Positions 11,785 through 24,145 of a DNA stretch of 64,000 nt are shown piece after piece. The stretch spans positions 83,663,001-83,727,000 of the forward strand of contig JALJCS010000002.1 of NCBI GenBank assembly GCA_023055355.1, given 5' to 3'. This stretch comes from Agelaius tricolor. Taxonomy: Eukaryota; Chordata; Aves; Passeriformes; Icteridae. Under the pieces are notes generated by a model. It worked only from the letters and a program-made list of their open reading frames with translations. It made no database searches and had not been told where the DNA came from. The position numbers were made by a program, and so were the translations under genes. Numbering within the stretch: position 1 is the first letter of the stretch; every line of letters starts with the position of its first letter.

Positions 11785-12403
11785 TGAAGATGGACAGGCA
11801 GAGCAGCCTTGCTCATGGTTTAATAAGGCCAAATGCCGGGTCCTGCACTGAGTTACCACAAACCCATGGAGCTCTACATGCCTGGGGGGCACTGGTTCAA
11901 GAGCTGTTTGGCAGAAGGGGACTGGGAGGTGCTGGTTGATGGTAGCTGGACATGAGCCAGCACGTGCCCAGGTAGACAAGAAGGCCAAAGCATCTGGTGC
12001 TGTACCAGGAATAGTGTGACCAGCAGAACCAGGGTGGTGATTGTCCCCCTTCACTTGATACTGTGGAGGCTGTGCCTGGAGTGCTGTGTTCAGTTCTGGA
12101 GCCTTCACTTCAAAAAAGACTTTGAGGTGCTGCAGCACATCCAGTGAAGGGTAACAAGTCTCACAAAAGGACTAGAAAACACGAGGAACAACTGAAGGAG
12201 CTACATTTGTTCAGTCTTGAGAAGAGGAGGCTTGGGGGGGACCCCATCACTCTCCACAGCTGCCCGAAAGGAGGGTGTAGTGAGCTGGGGCTGGTCTCTT
12301 CTTCTGTGCCTGCAGGGAGAGGACAAGAGGAGATGGCCTTAAGCTGAGATAGGGCAGATGCAGATCAGATATTAGAAAAAACATTTTCATTGTTAGGGTG
12401 GCC
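11785..12403 (+). mobile_element. CR1 LINE fragment, plus strand, 3' end missing
   Basis: About 620 bp match the central-to-3' part of avian CR1 ORF2 in the sense orientation. Landmarks are AATAAGGCCAAATGCCGGGT near 11821, GAGCCAGCACGTGCCCAGG near 11954, GTGTTCAGTTCTGGAGCC near 12086 and GAGAAGAGGAGGCTTGG near 12220. CR1 is a non-LTR retrotransposon whose ORF2 encodes endonuclease and reverse transcriptase. This copy has frameshifts and stops. It breaks off at TTGTTAGGGTGG, before the 3' UTR and terminal repeat, so the 3' end has been deleted or displaced. That is unusual, because CR1 copies are normally 5'-truncated and keep their 3' end. Confidence 0.9.
12144..12347 (+). pseudogene. CR1 ORF2 remnant, C-terminal region
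   Basis: The frame preserves the CR1 ORF2 signature [12 protein letters not shown], then the PKGGCSELG stretch and [10 protein letters not shown], in the order expected downstream of the reverse-transcriptase palm. The ATG is incidental. The frame ends at a premature stop and lacks the RT core, so it cannot encode an active enzyme. Confidence 0.85.
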
Positions 12404-13790
12404 ACTTGGGCTGGCTGGTGTGGGAAAGAGCCTCTTTTTGTAGGTTTAGTCACTGATGCTGGTCAGAGCTGCAGCCTGGCAGCCTTTTCCCTCTGTACAG
12501 CAGTTCCTAAGCTGTGCCCCTGCAGCTCTCACCAAGCTGAGGGTCCTTCCCCATGTGGGTGTGGCTTTTTTGGGTTTTGTGGTGCAGAATCAGGGAGAGA
12601 AGCACACCCTGTGCCAATGGAATGTGGAGGTCAGAGGAAGGGATGTGATTTGCAAGTCTTGGGTGGAAGGTTTGGTCAGGTGGGGACAATTCCTCCATCT
12701 CAGAAAAATTTGCGCGATTTTTGACATTTTTTTCTCATCCTGTGTCATAATGCAAAGACATTCTGACAACTTGTTTGTTACAAAGGGATAAGCAAAATAG
12801 AAGTTGTGACAATCCCTATGCTTTGTTTAAATGCCTTTGGGATATATTGTTTTTATCTGACTGTTATTTTTCTAATTATCTTCCATTATAAGTTTTGCAA
12901 AAATCATTTTCAGCTGGAAACTCAGCTTAAAATTTGACTGCGGAAAATAAAATCAAATTTTATTTTTAATGAATAAAAAAATTCAAGTAATTAAAAGAAC
13001 CTAATGGTCCCCTCCACAAATGTTTTTGACAATTTGTCAATTTTCATTGCAAAAATGTTTTATATAAGAGGTTCCAAGCAGACTGGATACTCTTTTATTT
13101 TACCTTATTCCCCATGATGCAGAAATGATTGGGCCTATTTTCCTGCAGATGTTAAAACACCTATGGCGGTCCTTTGGAAAAGGGAAATGAATTATATACA
13201 CTTTGTGAGCTGGAAAATATAACTGATAACATGTAATAGAAAATTAGCTCTTAGAAAACACAAATGCCATAAAAAGACTTGTTTCACTTAAGGACAAAAA
13301 GTTATTTCCTGTTTCAGAATTAGAGGAACTCAAATAAAAGGCAAGCAAAATATAAACATTTGCAACACTTTCTGCCTCTCTAAATGTATTTATTTTAAAA
13401 TCAAAAGCTAACCAAGCTGTTTTTGAGATACCACACACAAGAAGACCTCAACAGTCCAAGATTTAGTGAAAGCAAAAAAACCTTTTTTTTTCAGGACCTT
13501 TTCTGACTAATGTCCTGTGTAATAAATCTCATCTTAAATTTTAATAAGTAAATAATTTATTTAAAAGACAACTGCACACGTATAAGTTCAGTAGGATCAA
13601 CACCACTTCTGGCCAGCTTACGTGCTCAGGGCTCCAGCTCCAGCCTGTGGTGAAAATCTCAACCCTTTAGTGTTCTGCTACTACAGAAAATAGGCAATGC
13701 TGCCCAGGTACTGGGGCAGAGCTGGCAAAATTCAGAGTACTCACAACCAGGGCAAGACCTTTGAAGGAATTCAGCTACCTAGAGCTCTTA
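12404..13790. other. Unclassified non-coding DNA
   Basis: The first 300 bp after the CR1 break are GC-richer and hold overlapping short frames (12398-12791) with no recognisable domain. The rest is AT-rich. Confidence 0.5.
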
Positions 13791-13833
13791 CTGGACATAA
13801 TTACAACCTGGGAGAACCTGGACATAATTACAA
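13791..13833. repeat. 27-bp-period direct duplication
   Basis: The 16-mer CTGGACATAATTACAA occurs at 13791-13806 and again at 13818-13833, exactly 27 bp apart. This is a simple local duplication. Confidence 0.9.
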
Positions 13834-16800
13834 ACAAAAAAAACAAGCTGGGTAAGTCCAGATTCTCAGAAATTTATTGAGCTTCCTAAATGCAGGTGAA
13901 GTGCACTGTCAGGCAGCTGCCAGTGGGTGAGCAAAGTTCAGCTCCTGTAATGCTGTGCGTGCTCCTGGTAGTGCTGGAGAAGCACAGTGCTGGCTGCCAG
14001 CCTGTCTGCTCCTGTCTCATGATCTCCAGGCAAAGTGTGAGGCTGCAGGGAGTCTCTCTGGCTTGGCCAGGGAACCACCTGAAGAGAGCCTGGGTATTTC
14101 AGTCATTTGTGATCATTTCTTCATTCCCAGGGAAATTGTTTTGGAAAACTCACTCATGATCCTAAAAGTTGAGGTATGCTGAAAATCCTGGCCACAGGGA
14201 AGAAGAAAGCCTATGTTTCTATTCACTGCTTGTTTTGAAAGGACTCAGTCCAAAACACAGAGAAAACCTGAGTGATTCCCATTGACTTAGCAGGCTTTGA
14301 GTGAAACCTAAAGTGCTTAGTACTAAACTCCTCAGAAGCATGAGCTAGTGAAACTGGTGAAAAGCTCCTAGACTCCTTTTTCCACAGCTACCCACATCCA
14401 ACTGTCTCTTTGCTCCTTCAGTCCTTCTGCTCTTCCCCTGCATCCTGCATGGCAGGGGCAGGTGAGAGTCAGACCATTCCTTTCTGGATCCTTGCAGATC
14501 CATCTGCTCCTTTCCTGCTCCACTTCCACACTGAGAGATTCCCAGACTGAGATTTAAACACTCCCCTGGGGAGCCTTCCTGAGACATGATACTGGTTTTT
14601 AGCAGGACCCTTCTCTGATACTCTTTTCCAGGCCCATCCAGTCTCCATAGCAACTCTGTGTAACAACTGAGATGCATTACATTATTTTTTCCATTCTCCT
14701 GGCACTTGAGTGTAAATGTAGCTGCCAGCAGGTAAATTTAAAATGTATAACAATCAGGCCTTCACACAGCTGCTAGCCAGCCTGCATAGTTTGCTACCAC
14801 AGGAGGCCACAGAATAGAAGAAATAAAGTCTGAAAAGGATTGAAATTGGAGTTGCTTGTGGGAACCTCATCTCACTTTTCACATGGGGTTTGGTGGGCAG
14901 AGGAAGAGATCCAAAGACTTCAGCTCTCACTCTGCAAGGGACTCAGCTGTGGTGTTGTTACATGTTTCCTAACAAGAATTTTGTTCAAAATGATTCTTAG
15001 TTTCAAAGATTGGATTTGTACAAACTATTCCCATCAGGTGAGGGGCTTTATCTGCCTTAAGCCTTTGAATGGGGCAGCTTTTTGTATTAAAAAATATTGT
15101 GGTTTATATTCCTTATTTCTTTAAAAGAGTGCCTGGGAATGCAAAGAGGGAATATTCTCCAATATTCTCCCTCACCTTGGTGATCTCCAAGTGCTGGTCT
15201 ATGACTTTGTGATGCTCCAGGCACTGGACTCTCAAAGCTCCTGCTCTGAACAAAGGGGGACCAGCTGATGCCAATGAAAACATTCATTTGATCCCTCTTG
15301 CCATTTCAAAGCTTCATGAAGAGCTTTTTTCTTCTTATTCATTCAAGTCCCTCAGAACAGGGGTGTATGATCATTTGAGCTGAGTGGTTTACTGCCAGAA
15401 GAGAAAACAATACCGGCATGAAAATGCAGCCTGAAACAGATGCTGTGCAGGGAAACCCTCCTTCCACTCCTGCCTGTAGAAATGGGGTCTTCTCCTTGTC
15501 TGGGCAAAACCGCAAAAAGGAGGTTGGATCATTTTTACATATATTTTCCTTGGAAAACTCTTTTTCTTCCCAGGCACCTAGTTATGCCTGACACTATTAA
15601 TAATTTTCAAAATTTCAGAAAGCTCTTGAAATCAAGCAGGAGTGCAAAGAATCTTTCCCTGGGAATGTTTTACTGCCTTCTCAGAAGTGGCTGAACTTGC
15701 ACTTACTGCAAGTGATAATTTGGTATAAGGTTTCTTTTCTCAGCTTGAAATATAATAGGAGCTCCTCCCACTCCCGCAGAAATACATGTACCAGCACTTA
15801 ACAGACTGTCCTCAAAGACCTGGATTCCCTCACCCACCACATGTTCTCTGCCTCCTTCCTTCTGTTTCCACCCACATCTGGTCAGACAGTCTTGCTGTGA
15901 GAAATGATTGTGCCATATACAAGAATATTATCACATTACTACTTACAACTGTGTCTATCTATCCCTTTCTGTGTGACTTTTTTTCCTTGCCTCTCTCTTT
16001 CTGTAAATTTCTACTGTATCAGACAATCCTTGAAAAGAACCAGAACTCCCTTCAACACTCACAAACATATTTTAAAATAAAATAAATTTTCTCAAGAAAT
16101 GTTTCTTGAAAAACAATCCTGGATTTTTTCCTGTCATAGGTTGCCATGACAAACCCATTGTTTTCACTAAGAACTGTTCCCTTCCTGGTGCTACAGACCA
16201 GCTCTAGTCAGCATTTGCTACCAGTTGTAACATGGGGATGCAAAACACAAACACTAACCCCTTCCAGAGGAGCCAACAACTCTGACTTGGATGGTGATGG
16301 ATTGCTGGAAGCTAGGTCTGCTTTCAGGGCCTGTCTCTGTTAGTCTCAGACTTCAGAGGGATTTTTTGACAAGGTGGTAAGCCTGTGGGTGGGAAGTAGG
16401 CTGAATGTCTGTGCAGTCAGCACATCTTGGCATCACAATGACTTTGCAAGGACAGCATGGCAGAGACTTTCTTTTCAACCTCTCCATGCTCATGAGGTCA
16501 GGCCCAAATTCATTGCACCTACTGTGAATTGTAAGGTCTTGTCCTTTAAATGGTGACCATCACTATCCTTCTTCAGTACCTGATGAGGTGGCCTGACTGG
16601 GAAATTAAGAACTCACTCAGGGTGCAGGGTGACTTTGACTCCAACAATGCCTGTGTTTCACTGGCCAGGTGAGGAGCCTAAGGTGGCTGGATTTATGCAG
16701 CTGTTTCAGCCAGGTAGGAAGAGCTACATAGGTCTTAGGCACTACAATATTTCCCTACCTGTCAAGTGGCTGTGAAGTTCAATGTATTAGAGGATTTAAA

Positions 16801-17767
16801 ACATTCATCTGTTGCTTTGTTAGGAGTCTTACAGGACATATTGGACATGATCTATATGTACCACAACAGAGGAAAGCTAATCAATATATATATACACAAG
16901 GTATGATATTTTATTACTTATCAAAATTACCATAACTGGTCCTCTCCTTTAATACCTATCATTATATCTCGATTTTAAAAGGAGTTATTTTTCATAGCCA
17001 AAAGAGAAGTAATGAAATTCTGCAGAGAAACATCTATTCAGTAGAAGATTCTGTCACGTTAATGACCTACATTTTGGAATTAGTAATGATTTTTGCAGAG
17101 TTGAGTAGCCCAGCAGGGACATTTCTATACAGGCTGTCTCATAAGAAAACAGGGTGTGTCACATTTAGAGATGTTTCCTCATGAAAATTTAAGTTAGAGA
17201 TAGATTTTTCCTTTGAGACAGAGCTGGAATTAGACACAGATTATTTATCTAGACCACAAAACTCCAGAACACTTCCATCTTTTTAGGTCCAGGATAGATT
17301 ACTGACAAACAGGAAAAGATTAGGAGACACACTTTTATTCTTGTTCCTTATTTTCTGCTTTATGCTTTATGCAATGCTTCCTTTGCCACATTTGGGCAAT
17401 CAGGGGACAAAATGCCAGAGAGCTCCAGCAGAAACAAAGAAGTGTGATCACAGCCTGAGTAGTGAGCTGAAAGACTCAGCCTATGAAGAATTTACTAAAA
17501 ATACCTTCAGCCATCAGCAATTTAATTGAGAGATGCAGTTTTAGGGTTCCTGAAATTATTTGTGAATTCAGCAAGACAACATAGGGAAAAATGTAGTTTT
17601 CTAATAGTATTTTCTGAGTGAAATGCTGCAACTTTCAGCTCTTTTATAGTGATCCTGGAATGCTCAAAGAAAAATGTTTGCGTTCAATACCCACATTATA
17701 ACTCAATTAAAAAAAAAGTGAGCAAGGAAGAGCACTACCTAATGCCTTGCAAGGAGCCTTTTGAATT
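13834..17767. other. Unclassified non-coding DNA
   Basis: No gene is recognised. The 13.85-14.1 kb part is GC-richer, with a minus-strand AATAAA near 13871-13877, and could be an old LTR or transcript end, unproven. A perfect 10-bp tandem duplication (AATATTCTCC twice) lies at 15151-15170. The open frames at 14345-14677, 15440-15694 and 15786-16085 have no recognisable domain. Confidence 0.5.
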
Positions 17768-17905
17768 CACAGAGTCACAGAATGCTTTGGGTGAGAAGGG
17801 ACCTTAAAGGTCATCTAGTTCCAAACCCCCTGCCATGGGGAGGGACACCTTCCACTAGACTGGGATGTTCAGAGCCCCATCCAGCTCTTGAACATCTCCA
17901 GGGGT
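17768..17905 (-). mobile_element. CR1 LINE 3' end, minus strand
   Basis: The segment starts with the inverted terminal repeat CACAGAGTCACAGAATG. It continues through AGAAGGGACCTTAAAGGTCA, CTGCCATGGGGAGGGACACC and TTCCACTAGACTGGGATG, all diagnostic of avian CR1. It is heavily 5'-truncated and holds only 3' UTR and the last few ORF2 codons. Confidence 0.93.
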
Positions 17906-18159
17906 ATTGCAGCTCAAGACATTTAATGCTTGTGGTTGCAAATGTGTGACCCCACATTCACTCAGAGCTTTGCATTTTGCACAAGTCCTTTCCCATAACA
18001 TGTCATATACCAAGGACTCCAGAAGGCATGAAATGTAGAAAACAATAAATTCCCATTGTTGACACAATTCTCTTTCATAAATTGAACAGACATTTGTTGA
18101 CAAGCCTGCCACAAACAATAGTCAACAACCGCAACTCCTATTATTAAAGTTAGGAGTAT

Positions 18160-18285
18160 GTCTAGCTAACAACAATTGCATCCACTAAGATGAGAAAGCT
18201 TGTCTAGCTGACATCAATTGATTTTATTTAGACAAGGAAGCCTGTCTAGCTAACATGTCCTCAGGCAATAAACCAGGAAATGTGT
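18160..18285. repeat. Degenerate tandem repeat with 42-bp period, three copies
   Basis: GTCTAGCTRAC recurs at 18160, 18202 and 18244, exactly 42 bp apart each time. Copies 1 and 2 also share CAATTG and a GAA-GC-T end; copy 3 matches mainly in its first 12 bases. A weaker fourth copy may precede them (TCAACAACCGCAACTCC near 18122). Confidence 0.75.
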
Positions 18286-21200
18286 TATTTCATAAAGTTT
18301 TTTTAAATGCCTCTGCACTGCTGAGCAGCTATTTATGACTAAAAGTATGAGGACATTACCTCTCTAATGAATTTTACTTGGACAAATTACTTGTTTAAGT
18401 GATGCTACTTTCAAGTTCACAGCATCATCACTGATCCTCCAAGAGAAACAATAAGAGAGGCATTGATGACTTTTTCCATGTAAGGGTGAAAAGTGTTTGT
18501 GATACTGGACTGGTTTCCATCTTTTATATTGGCCAGCAGATCAGGATCCCTTTGCCTTGAAAAGACCGGTCAGAACTCTCACTCAGGCACCCACATTGTC
18601 TCAACTAGATGATGCACATGGTCCCACTGATAGCTCCTGGGAGGAGGTGGTAGAAGGTCCTTTTCTCTGTCCTTTTGCATCTTTTGATCTATGGTGGGAC
18701 ACATGTGCAATGACATTGGCTGATACTACTTGCCTTTGCTCCTCTCTTAACCCTTATATAGCTGTAATCAGGGCAGGGAGTTTCCCTTCACTTTTTGAAG
18801 CAAATGAAGTTATTGTTCCTTCTCCTTGGCCCCTTTCATGAAAAATAACATCCTGTTTATCCTCTGGAATCTGTATCCAGGATTATTAAAATAATAACAA
18901 TAAAAGCTTCAGAAGTATCCTACAGCCATCTCAGACCTTGGAAATTGGTGATTGTAGTGGTCATACCTTGCTTTACTGACTGCAGAATATCCAACTTTTA
19001 TGAGTATAGGAATAATAAGTAATCCTATTTTTGTGCCTAGGAAAATAAGATGGTGTTGTATACAATGTGGTATTATCCTTTCTTGTCTCCAGTTTTATAC
19101 TTTCTTTCTTTTACTGAAGTATTCTTTGTTGAGGATAGTCTCTGGTTCAACTTGTTCTTCCAGTTAACTTGTCTTGGAACAGTGCTCTCAGTTTTTTGCC
19201 CCTCAATTCTCATGTCTAATGCAAAATTCTTGCAAAATAAGATTAGTAAAGGAAGAAAAACTGTGAATTCCAGATGTTATACTACCTTTTGTGTTTGTTC
19301 TCAGCTCCCTAAATGTCCCTGCAGGTTTTCGTTACTTTTGGGTGAAAACCAGAAATGGCACACCCCAGACCTTTGTACCATCAAACACTTCCCTCAGGCT
19401 GGCCTGTGCAACAAACAGTACCTAAGCCCAAGTTCCTGGGATATGTGCAAGCAGAGGTCAGTGAATCTTTCCACAAGTCTCTCCTCTGTGACAGAGACAT
19501 GATATACTTAAACCCCTCAGCAGGTTTCTGAGACTCTATGGTATGCCCTCCATTACCTGTGCAAACCCTGTTCCGTTCCTATTATTTCTATAGGATGGCA
19601 CTTTGCAAGTGGTGTTTTTGGCAAAATGTCTGGCTGAGTGAATTATCAGGAATATCTGGAAAAATATATATTTTAAGTAAAAAAAGAGTAAGCAGGAAAG
19701 GCAGAAAAATTGGGAATAGAATAATAGCAGAAAACATGAGGTTTAGGGACTATTGACAATTCTTGTTTCTGGCTACACACTGTTAAAACCAGAGAAGCCT
19801 GGCCCAAACTTCTATTCTACAAATGAACCAGAAAGAAAAAGGCACAAGAAAACCCACCATTTTCCATGGGTCAGGCATTCCCACTTTAGTTCTCAGGAGA
19901 GAAACCAGGGAAGAGCCCCTGCAGCCTGTGTCACTCTGAACTGCCCCTCCTCCAAAATGCTCCTCTGCTTCTCCCTGAACCCTGGAGCTCAGTCCTTATT
20001 TAAATCCATCAGCTGGTACTCACTCTTTGGCTGATTCCCAGCTCCTGTGTGCTGTTGTCACAGGCCAGCTGCTTCCCAAGCCTTTTTGGGGACCATGTGT
20101 GGTTGTATTTAGCAGGGAGGGTACTGGAATTCCAGTCAGGCTTGCAGAGAACTCAGTGGGAATCAGTCTCAACTCCTGGTGCATAGGAAAACTAAGCAAC
20201 TAGATGGTTGCTTCAAGGTCACTGGGCTGGTGTTCAAAAAGAAACAAGGTCAGGAGTGAAAAAGGAGGAGAGAAAGCAATAAATATTTTTGCCTGGTGTT
20301 GATGTCGGGCTCACCAGCCTATTCTTGTCACACCACTCCCTTTTTTCCATGCAGACACAATATTAGCTGTCTTCCCTGGTATTTCCCTGGTATTCCAAAG
20401 TGTGTTAAAAATGAATATTTGCATGGCAGAGACTACTTTAGTCAGTTCTCATGGAACCCTGGAGTGATTCTTATTTCAGCTTCTGCTTTAAGATATTGAT
20501 CTCTAGAAAATGCTGCCTAATGTGTCTTCAGCTACAAATGTCCTGGAAAATCTGTCATCTTTTTCCTCATCTCATGCTTTCTAGGTACAGCACAGATATT
20601 TACTGAGCACAGCTTGTCTGCAGCAGTATTGATAAAGTTACCATCTCTGTGTGGTAATAGGCTTATGTTGTCTTAGGGATTTGTTTTATTACCAACATAT
20701 TAAACATACTTATTGTCCCTAATCCTACCAAGCATAGATTTCTCTATAATAGCCTTTTCTCTTTCTTAGCTTTGTTTAGGAGTGTCTCTACAAGTGTCTT
20801 AATTATAATTTCCATTTCACTTGCTTTAAATTGCTTTATAACATCTATGGCATTTTCCCTACAGATTTTAATTAATTTTTGACTGGCTACATTTTCCTTC
20901 TCCATCCACTCCTCTCAGTTTCATCTCTTTAGCCTTTATAAATCTATGTCATATATGTTGTGACTATTTTGTGATTGTTTTTTGGACTTGTTATACTCTC
21001 CTTGGTAAACGCTGGTCCCACAGCAAACATCAGCTCTTGATCCATGGTAAGACTTTATCTATTGTAATAAGAAATAGTTCTGAGAGTTTGTTACAAATAA
21101 TTAACAACAAAATATTAATTGAACACGTAAACCACCATCTGTGGTTTTGTTTATTTATTTTAGAAGACATTATTGCCTACAAAGGAATAAATTTGCCTTT

Positions 21201-22943
21201 GGGTATATGGAGCAAAGAGCCAGAGTTAATCCATCTAATCAGTTATTCGCAAGGGAATTTTAAAGGTGTCATTGAGAATCACAGCTGAGAGGGACAGAGG
21301 CCCTTTCCTGCAGTGCTTTTGCTGAGCTCTTGGTACTAAAGCAATTACAAGTTGGGCTCTTAGCCCAGACCTACATGTATGGGAGCTGCAGACAGCCCAA
21401 GTGACCTTACTGTGAGCCAAAGAGCTGGTGTAGGACTGTGAATATTTAATGTGGAAACACAACTGAAATGGTTTTGTAGCAACAACACAGCTACTGATTG
21501 GGAATTCCCCCTCTGTACAAGTGGGGTGTTTTATTTCCTCCCATGTTTGTAGCTTTAAGATGCTTTTGCCATTAAGCCTTCTGCTTTCAAGATTACAGTA
21601 GCAGTGATAGATAGATGCAGTTTCAGGCCTGCAAAAAGACTGCTAAGCCTGCTTCAGGGACTAATGCAGATAAATGGCATCCTTTCTGGGCAGACTTTAT
21701 GGTCCAAAACCAGACACACAGGACATTCCCAGGTCACTCACATTTATTGCTTCAGCTGAGATAATTCACATGATCTGTCTCTTTTATTCATCCTCCCATC
21801 CTAGAAACCACCTGTGTTCTCCATCTTCTGTTCCAAAGGCATTTACAATACAGCTAGGAGTAAGGTTAATTGTGAAAGAAGCCAGATAAGGGACAGATGT
21901 ATATTTAATTGAAAATAAAAAGGCTGCCTGTTTCTAAGTTATAAATCAGTGAATACACCGCCTTAAGCACATAACTCTGGTCCACCTACTCAGTGGCTGT
22001 AACAATAACTTAGCATTTCCATAGCCCTTCTGATTGCTTCATTTTCATGCTGAGTAAGCTCCTCAAGTTGTTTCATAAACAGAGGTGTGAGATACACAAT
22101 ATTTAATTGCCCAAATCCAAGGAGGCAGCATTGTCCACAATAAATCTGCTTTGCACTTAGGCACTAGGCTTCCTCCAGCACACAATATAGTTGGCTGTCA
22201 CCAGGAGCCAGTTAAAGCTTGCTCCCTTGCTCTGACTTGTTCTGAGGGTCCCTGTGGGGGCAGGTCTGTCCGTGTTGCTGCCTCTCACATCCAGGCTTTT
22301 GATGCTGGATGGCTCCAGGTTGTTGGGCTGGATGCTTCTGAGATATCTCAGGAGGTGCCAAAAAGCAACAGAGAGGGATATGGGCTTGAGGCTGGAGGTG
22401 GGAGTGGCCAACATAAAATTCAGGGAATATTGGATTTGAGAGGCAGGTTTTGCAGGAGACAGAAGCCTGAAAGAGGAAAAGGGTATTGTAAGAGGAGGGA
22501 ATGTAAGACTGAAGTACTGGGTACGGGAGAAGATTGGGATTATTGTGGATATCCTGTGATGGAAGGCAAGTAGGAGCTATAAGGTGTGAGAAGTGTAAGG
22601 GTGTCAGTCCAGGTAAGATTATCTGCTCCTCATACATCTGAACTCAATTAAGTGTGTGGGCTGATCACTTTTTCACAGTGGCTGCAACATCAACCCAGCA
22701 GCTGCTGAGACAAAGCTGCTGCCTGTGGCTGCACTGGACATGAAGGTTTTGCCTCCCACCATGAGCAGAACAGTCACTCCCATGCACACATCTGGGGCAA
22801 GTGCTTTAATTCCTCACAGCCCTCAATATCCTGCCTGCAACACCTTTCCAGAGGTGCTTATGAGACCAGGGTCACAGGGCTGCAGAAACACAGCTATGGA
22901 GTATGGGGTAGGAGAGGTAAGTATGGGAACTTTAAAGCCAAGG

Positions 22944-22947
<4 letters not shown>
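18286..22947. other. Unclassified non-coding DNA
   Basis: No gene or known repeat is recognised. Frames of 140-150 codons at 19050-19502 (plus), 22151-22573 (plus) and 22212-22637 (minus) show no domain or signal, and the last two overlap on opposite strands. A short 11-bp imperfect tandem (CCCTGGTATTY twice) is at 20374-20395. Confidence 0.5.

Positions 22948-22993
<46 letters not shown>
22948..22993. repeat. Uninterrupted T46 homopolymer
   Basis: This is an uninterrupted run of 46 T, read as poly-Phe or poly-Lys in the conceptual frames that cross it. On the minus strand it would be a long poly(A) tail for sequence lying to its right. Confidence 0.97.
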
Positions 22994-22994
<1 letters not shown>

Positions 22995-23112
22995 GTAGCA
23001 AAGCAGTATATTCATCCCAATAACTTGGAGACAATCCAAATGTAATTTTCAGACATTCTGGTATGACTGTGGGCAAACAATGTAGCATTTCTGGTCCAAG
23101 TTTAGCAAAGAA
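22994..23112 (-). mobile_element. Possible retroposed mRNA 3' fragment linked to poly(A)
   Basis: Read on the minus strand, about 120 bp run directly into A46. A weak candidate target-site duplication exists: AAGCCAAGGA just left of the T run and AAGCCAGGA at 23116-23124. The minus frame 22894-23115 is open for about 40 codons before the lysine run but resembles nothing I know. No canonical AATAAA is present. The long T run may simply be an expanded simple repeat. Confidence 0.25.
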
Positions 23113-23559
23113 CATAAGCCAGGATTGTTATTAAGCATATAGCAATGGGAAAAACCTAAAATACTACACATGTATTTCCAGATATATAAAGAAAAGTATT
23201 TTTAGGAGAAGTTGTCATAACTATTTTCTGTGGATGCAGAACATCTAGGAAAGATTCTATCTGGACTTTCTGTGACTAGAAACAAGCTTCAGTCCAAGGC
23301 AGAATCTTTCATTGATTCTTTTCAGCTTAATGCCAAAATGTCCAGTTCATATCAGCTTTTTCAGTATGCCTTGGTTGTGCTTTTGCTGCTTAACAAAAAG
23401 AGGGCTCCTTGATCACTGAGTAGCTCCTGTTCTTCAGAAAGATGGTGTCCTTACAAGCTGTGGTTTGAATTCTATGATGAACAAAGAGTACTGAAAAAGC
23501 TGGCAAAAATCAATCTCCACAGTAAGTTAAATATTAAATTAAATATTTGTGTTTAATGT
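23113..23559. other. Unclassified non-coding DNA
   Basis: Nothing recognised. Confidence 0.5.
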
Positions 23560-23692
23560 AAAAAAGCAAACGAAACCAATGAAGAACAAAAAAAACCCAA
23601 AAATCCCTAAACCCCACAAAAAAAAAAAACACAAGAAAAAATTTAAAAACTAAAAAAAACCCACCAAATGTATATTTTTTTTTCCTAACAAG
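23560..23692. repeat. A-rich low-complexity tract
   Basis: The tract is runs of A interrupted by C-rich triplets, including CCCTAAACCCC near 23605, a passing resemblance to the vertebrate telomere unit. Confidence 0.9.
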
Positions 23693-24124
23693 ACATTTTG
23701 CTGAAACAATATTTGTTAAAACCTGATAAGCTGCCTCTTCCTCTCACTTCAAACCATCTCCAAAGCAAGTTTTTCCTTCAGTGCATATATTTCTGCCTCC
23801 TAATAATGACTTGGCCACCAGTGAAATGTGGCCACTGCTACCAACTCACTGATTCCTTGTTTGGGGAACAAAAGAGGCATTTCCATTGCTGGTAAAGTGG
23901 CACCTGTTTTCTGTGAATAGGCAGAGGCTCTTAGCCAGCTTAGACCAGTATAATTAAGGCAGTGCAAGCCCTTATCTCTGGCTTTACATAGATAGAAGAG
24001 TAATTCCAATTTAATGTATCATTGTAAATTCAGATGAGCAAGCTTTACATGAAAAAGGTTTCTCTTTATATGTTCATTTGCTTCTATATTGGTTGAGTTG
24101 TTTTTCTTATTTAACCATTTTGGC
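23693..24124. other. Unclassified non-coding DNA
   Basis: The short frames at 23698-23895 (plus) and 23800-24009 (minus) overlap and appear spurious. Confidence 0.5.
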
Positions 24125-24145
24125 AAAAAAAAAAAAAAAAAAAAA
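24125..24145. repeat. A21 homopolymer
   Basis: A single run of 21 A, with no poly(A) signal or retroposed body recognised upstream. Confidence 0.95.

Noticed and set aside
11471..11816. Poly-valine and Ser-His-Leu-Thr repeat proteins
   Set aside because: They are direct translations of the AGT and GAGT microsatellites.
19050..19502. 150-codon open frame on the plus strand
   Set aside because: It has no recognisable domain, splice context or promoter, and its composition matches AT-rich non-coding DNA.
22151..22637. Overlapping frames of about 140 codons on both strands
   Set aside because: Both strands are open over the same DNA, with no family resemblance. This is best explained by local GC-richer composition.
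23595..23620. Interstitial telomeric repeat (CCCTAAACCCC)
   Set aside because: Only one imperfect unit occurs, inside A-rich low-complexity DNA.
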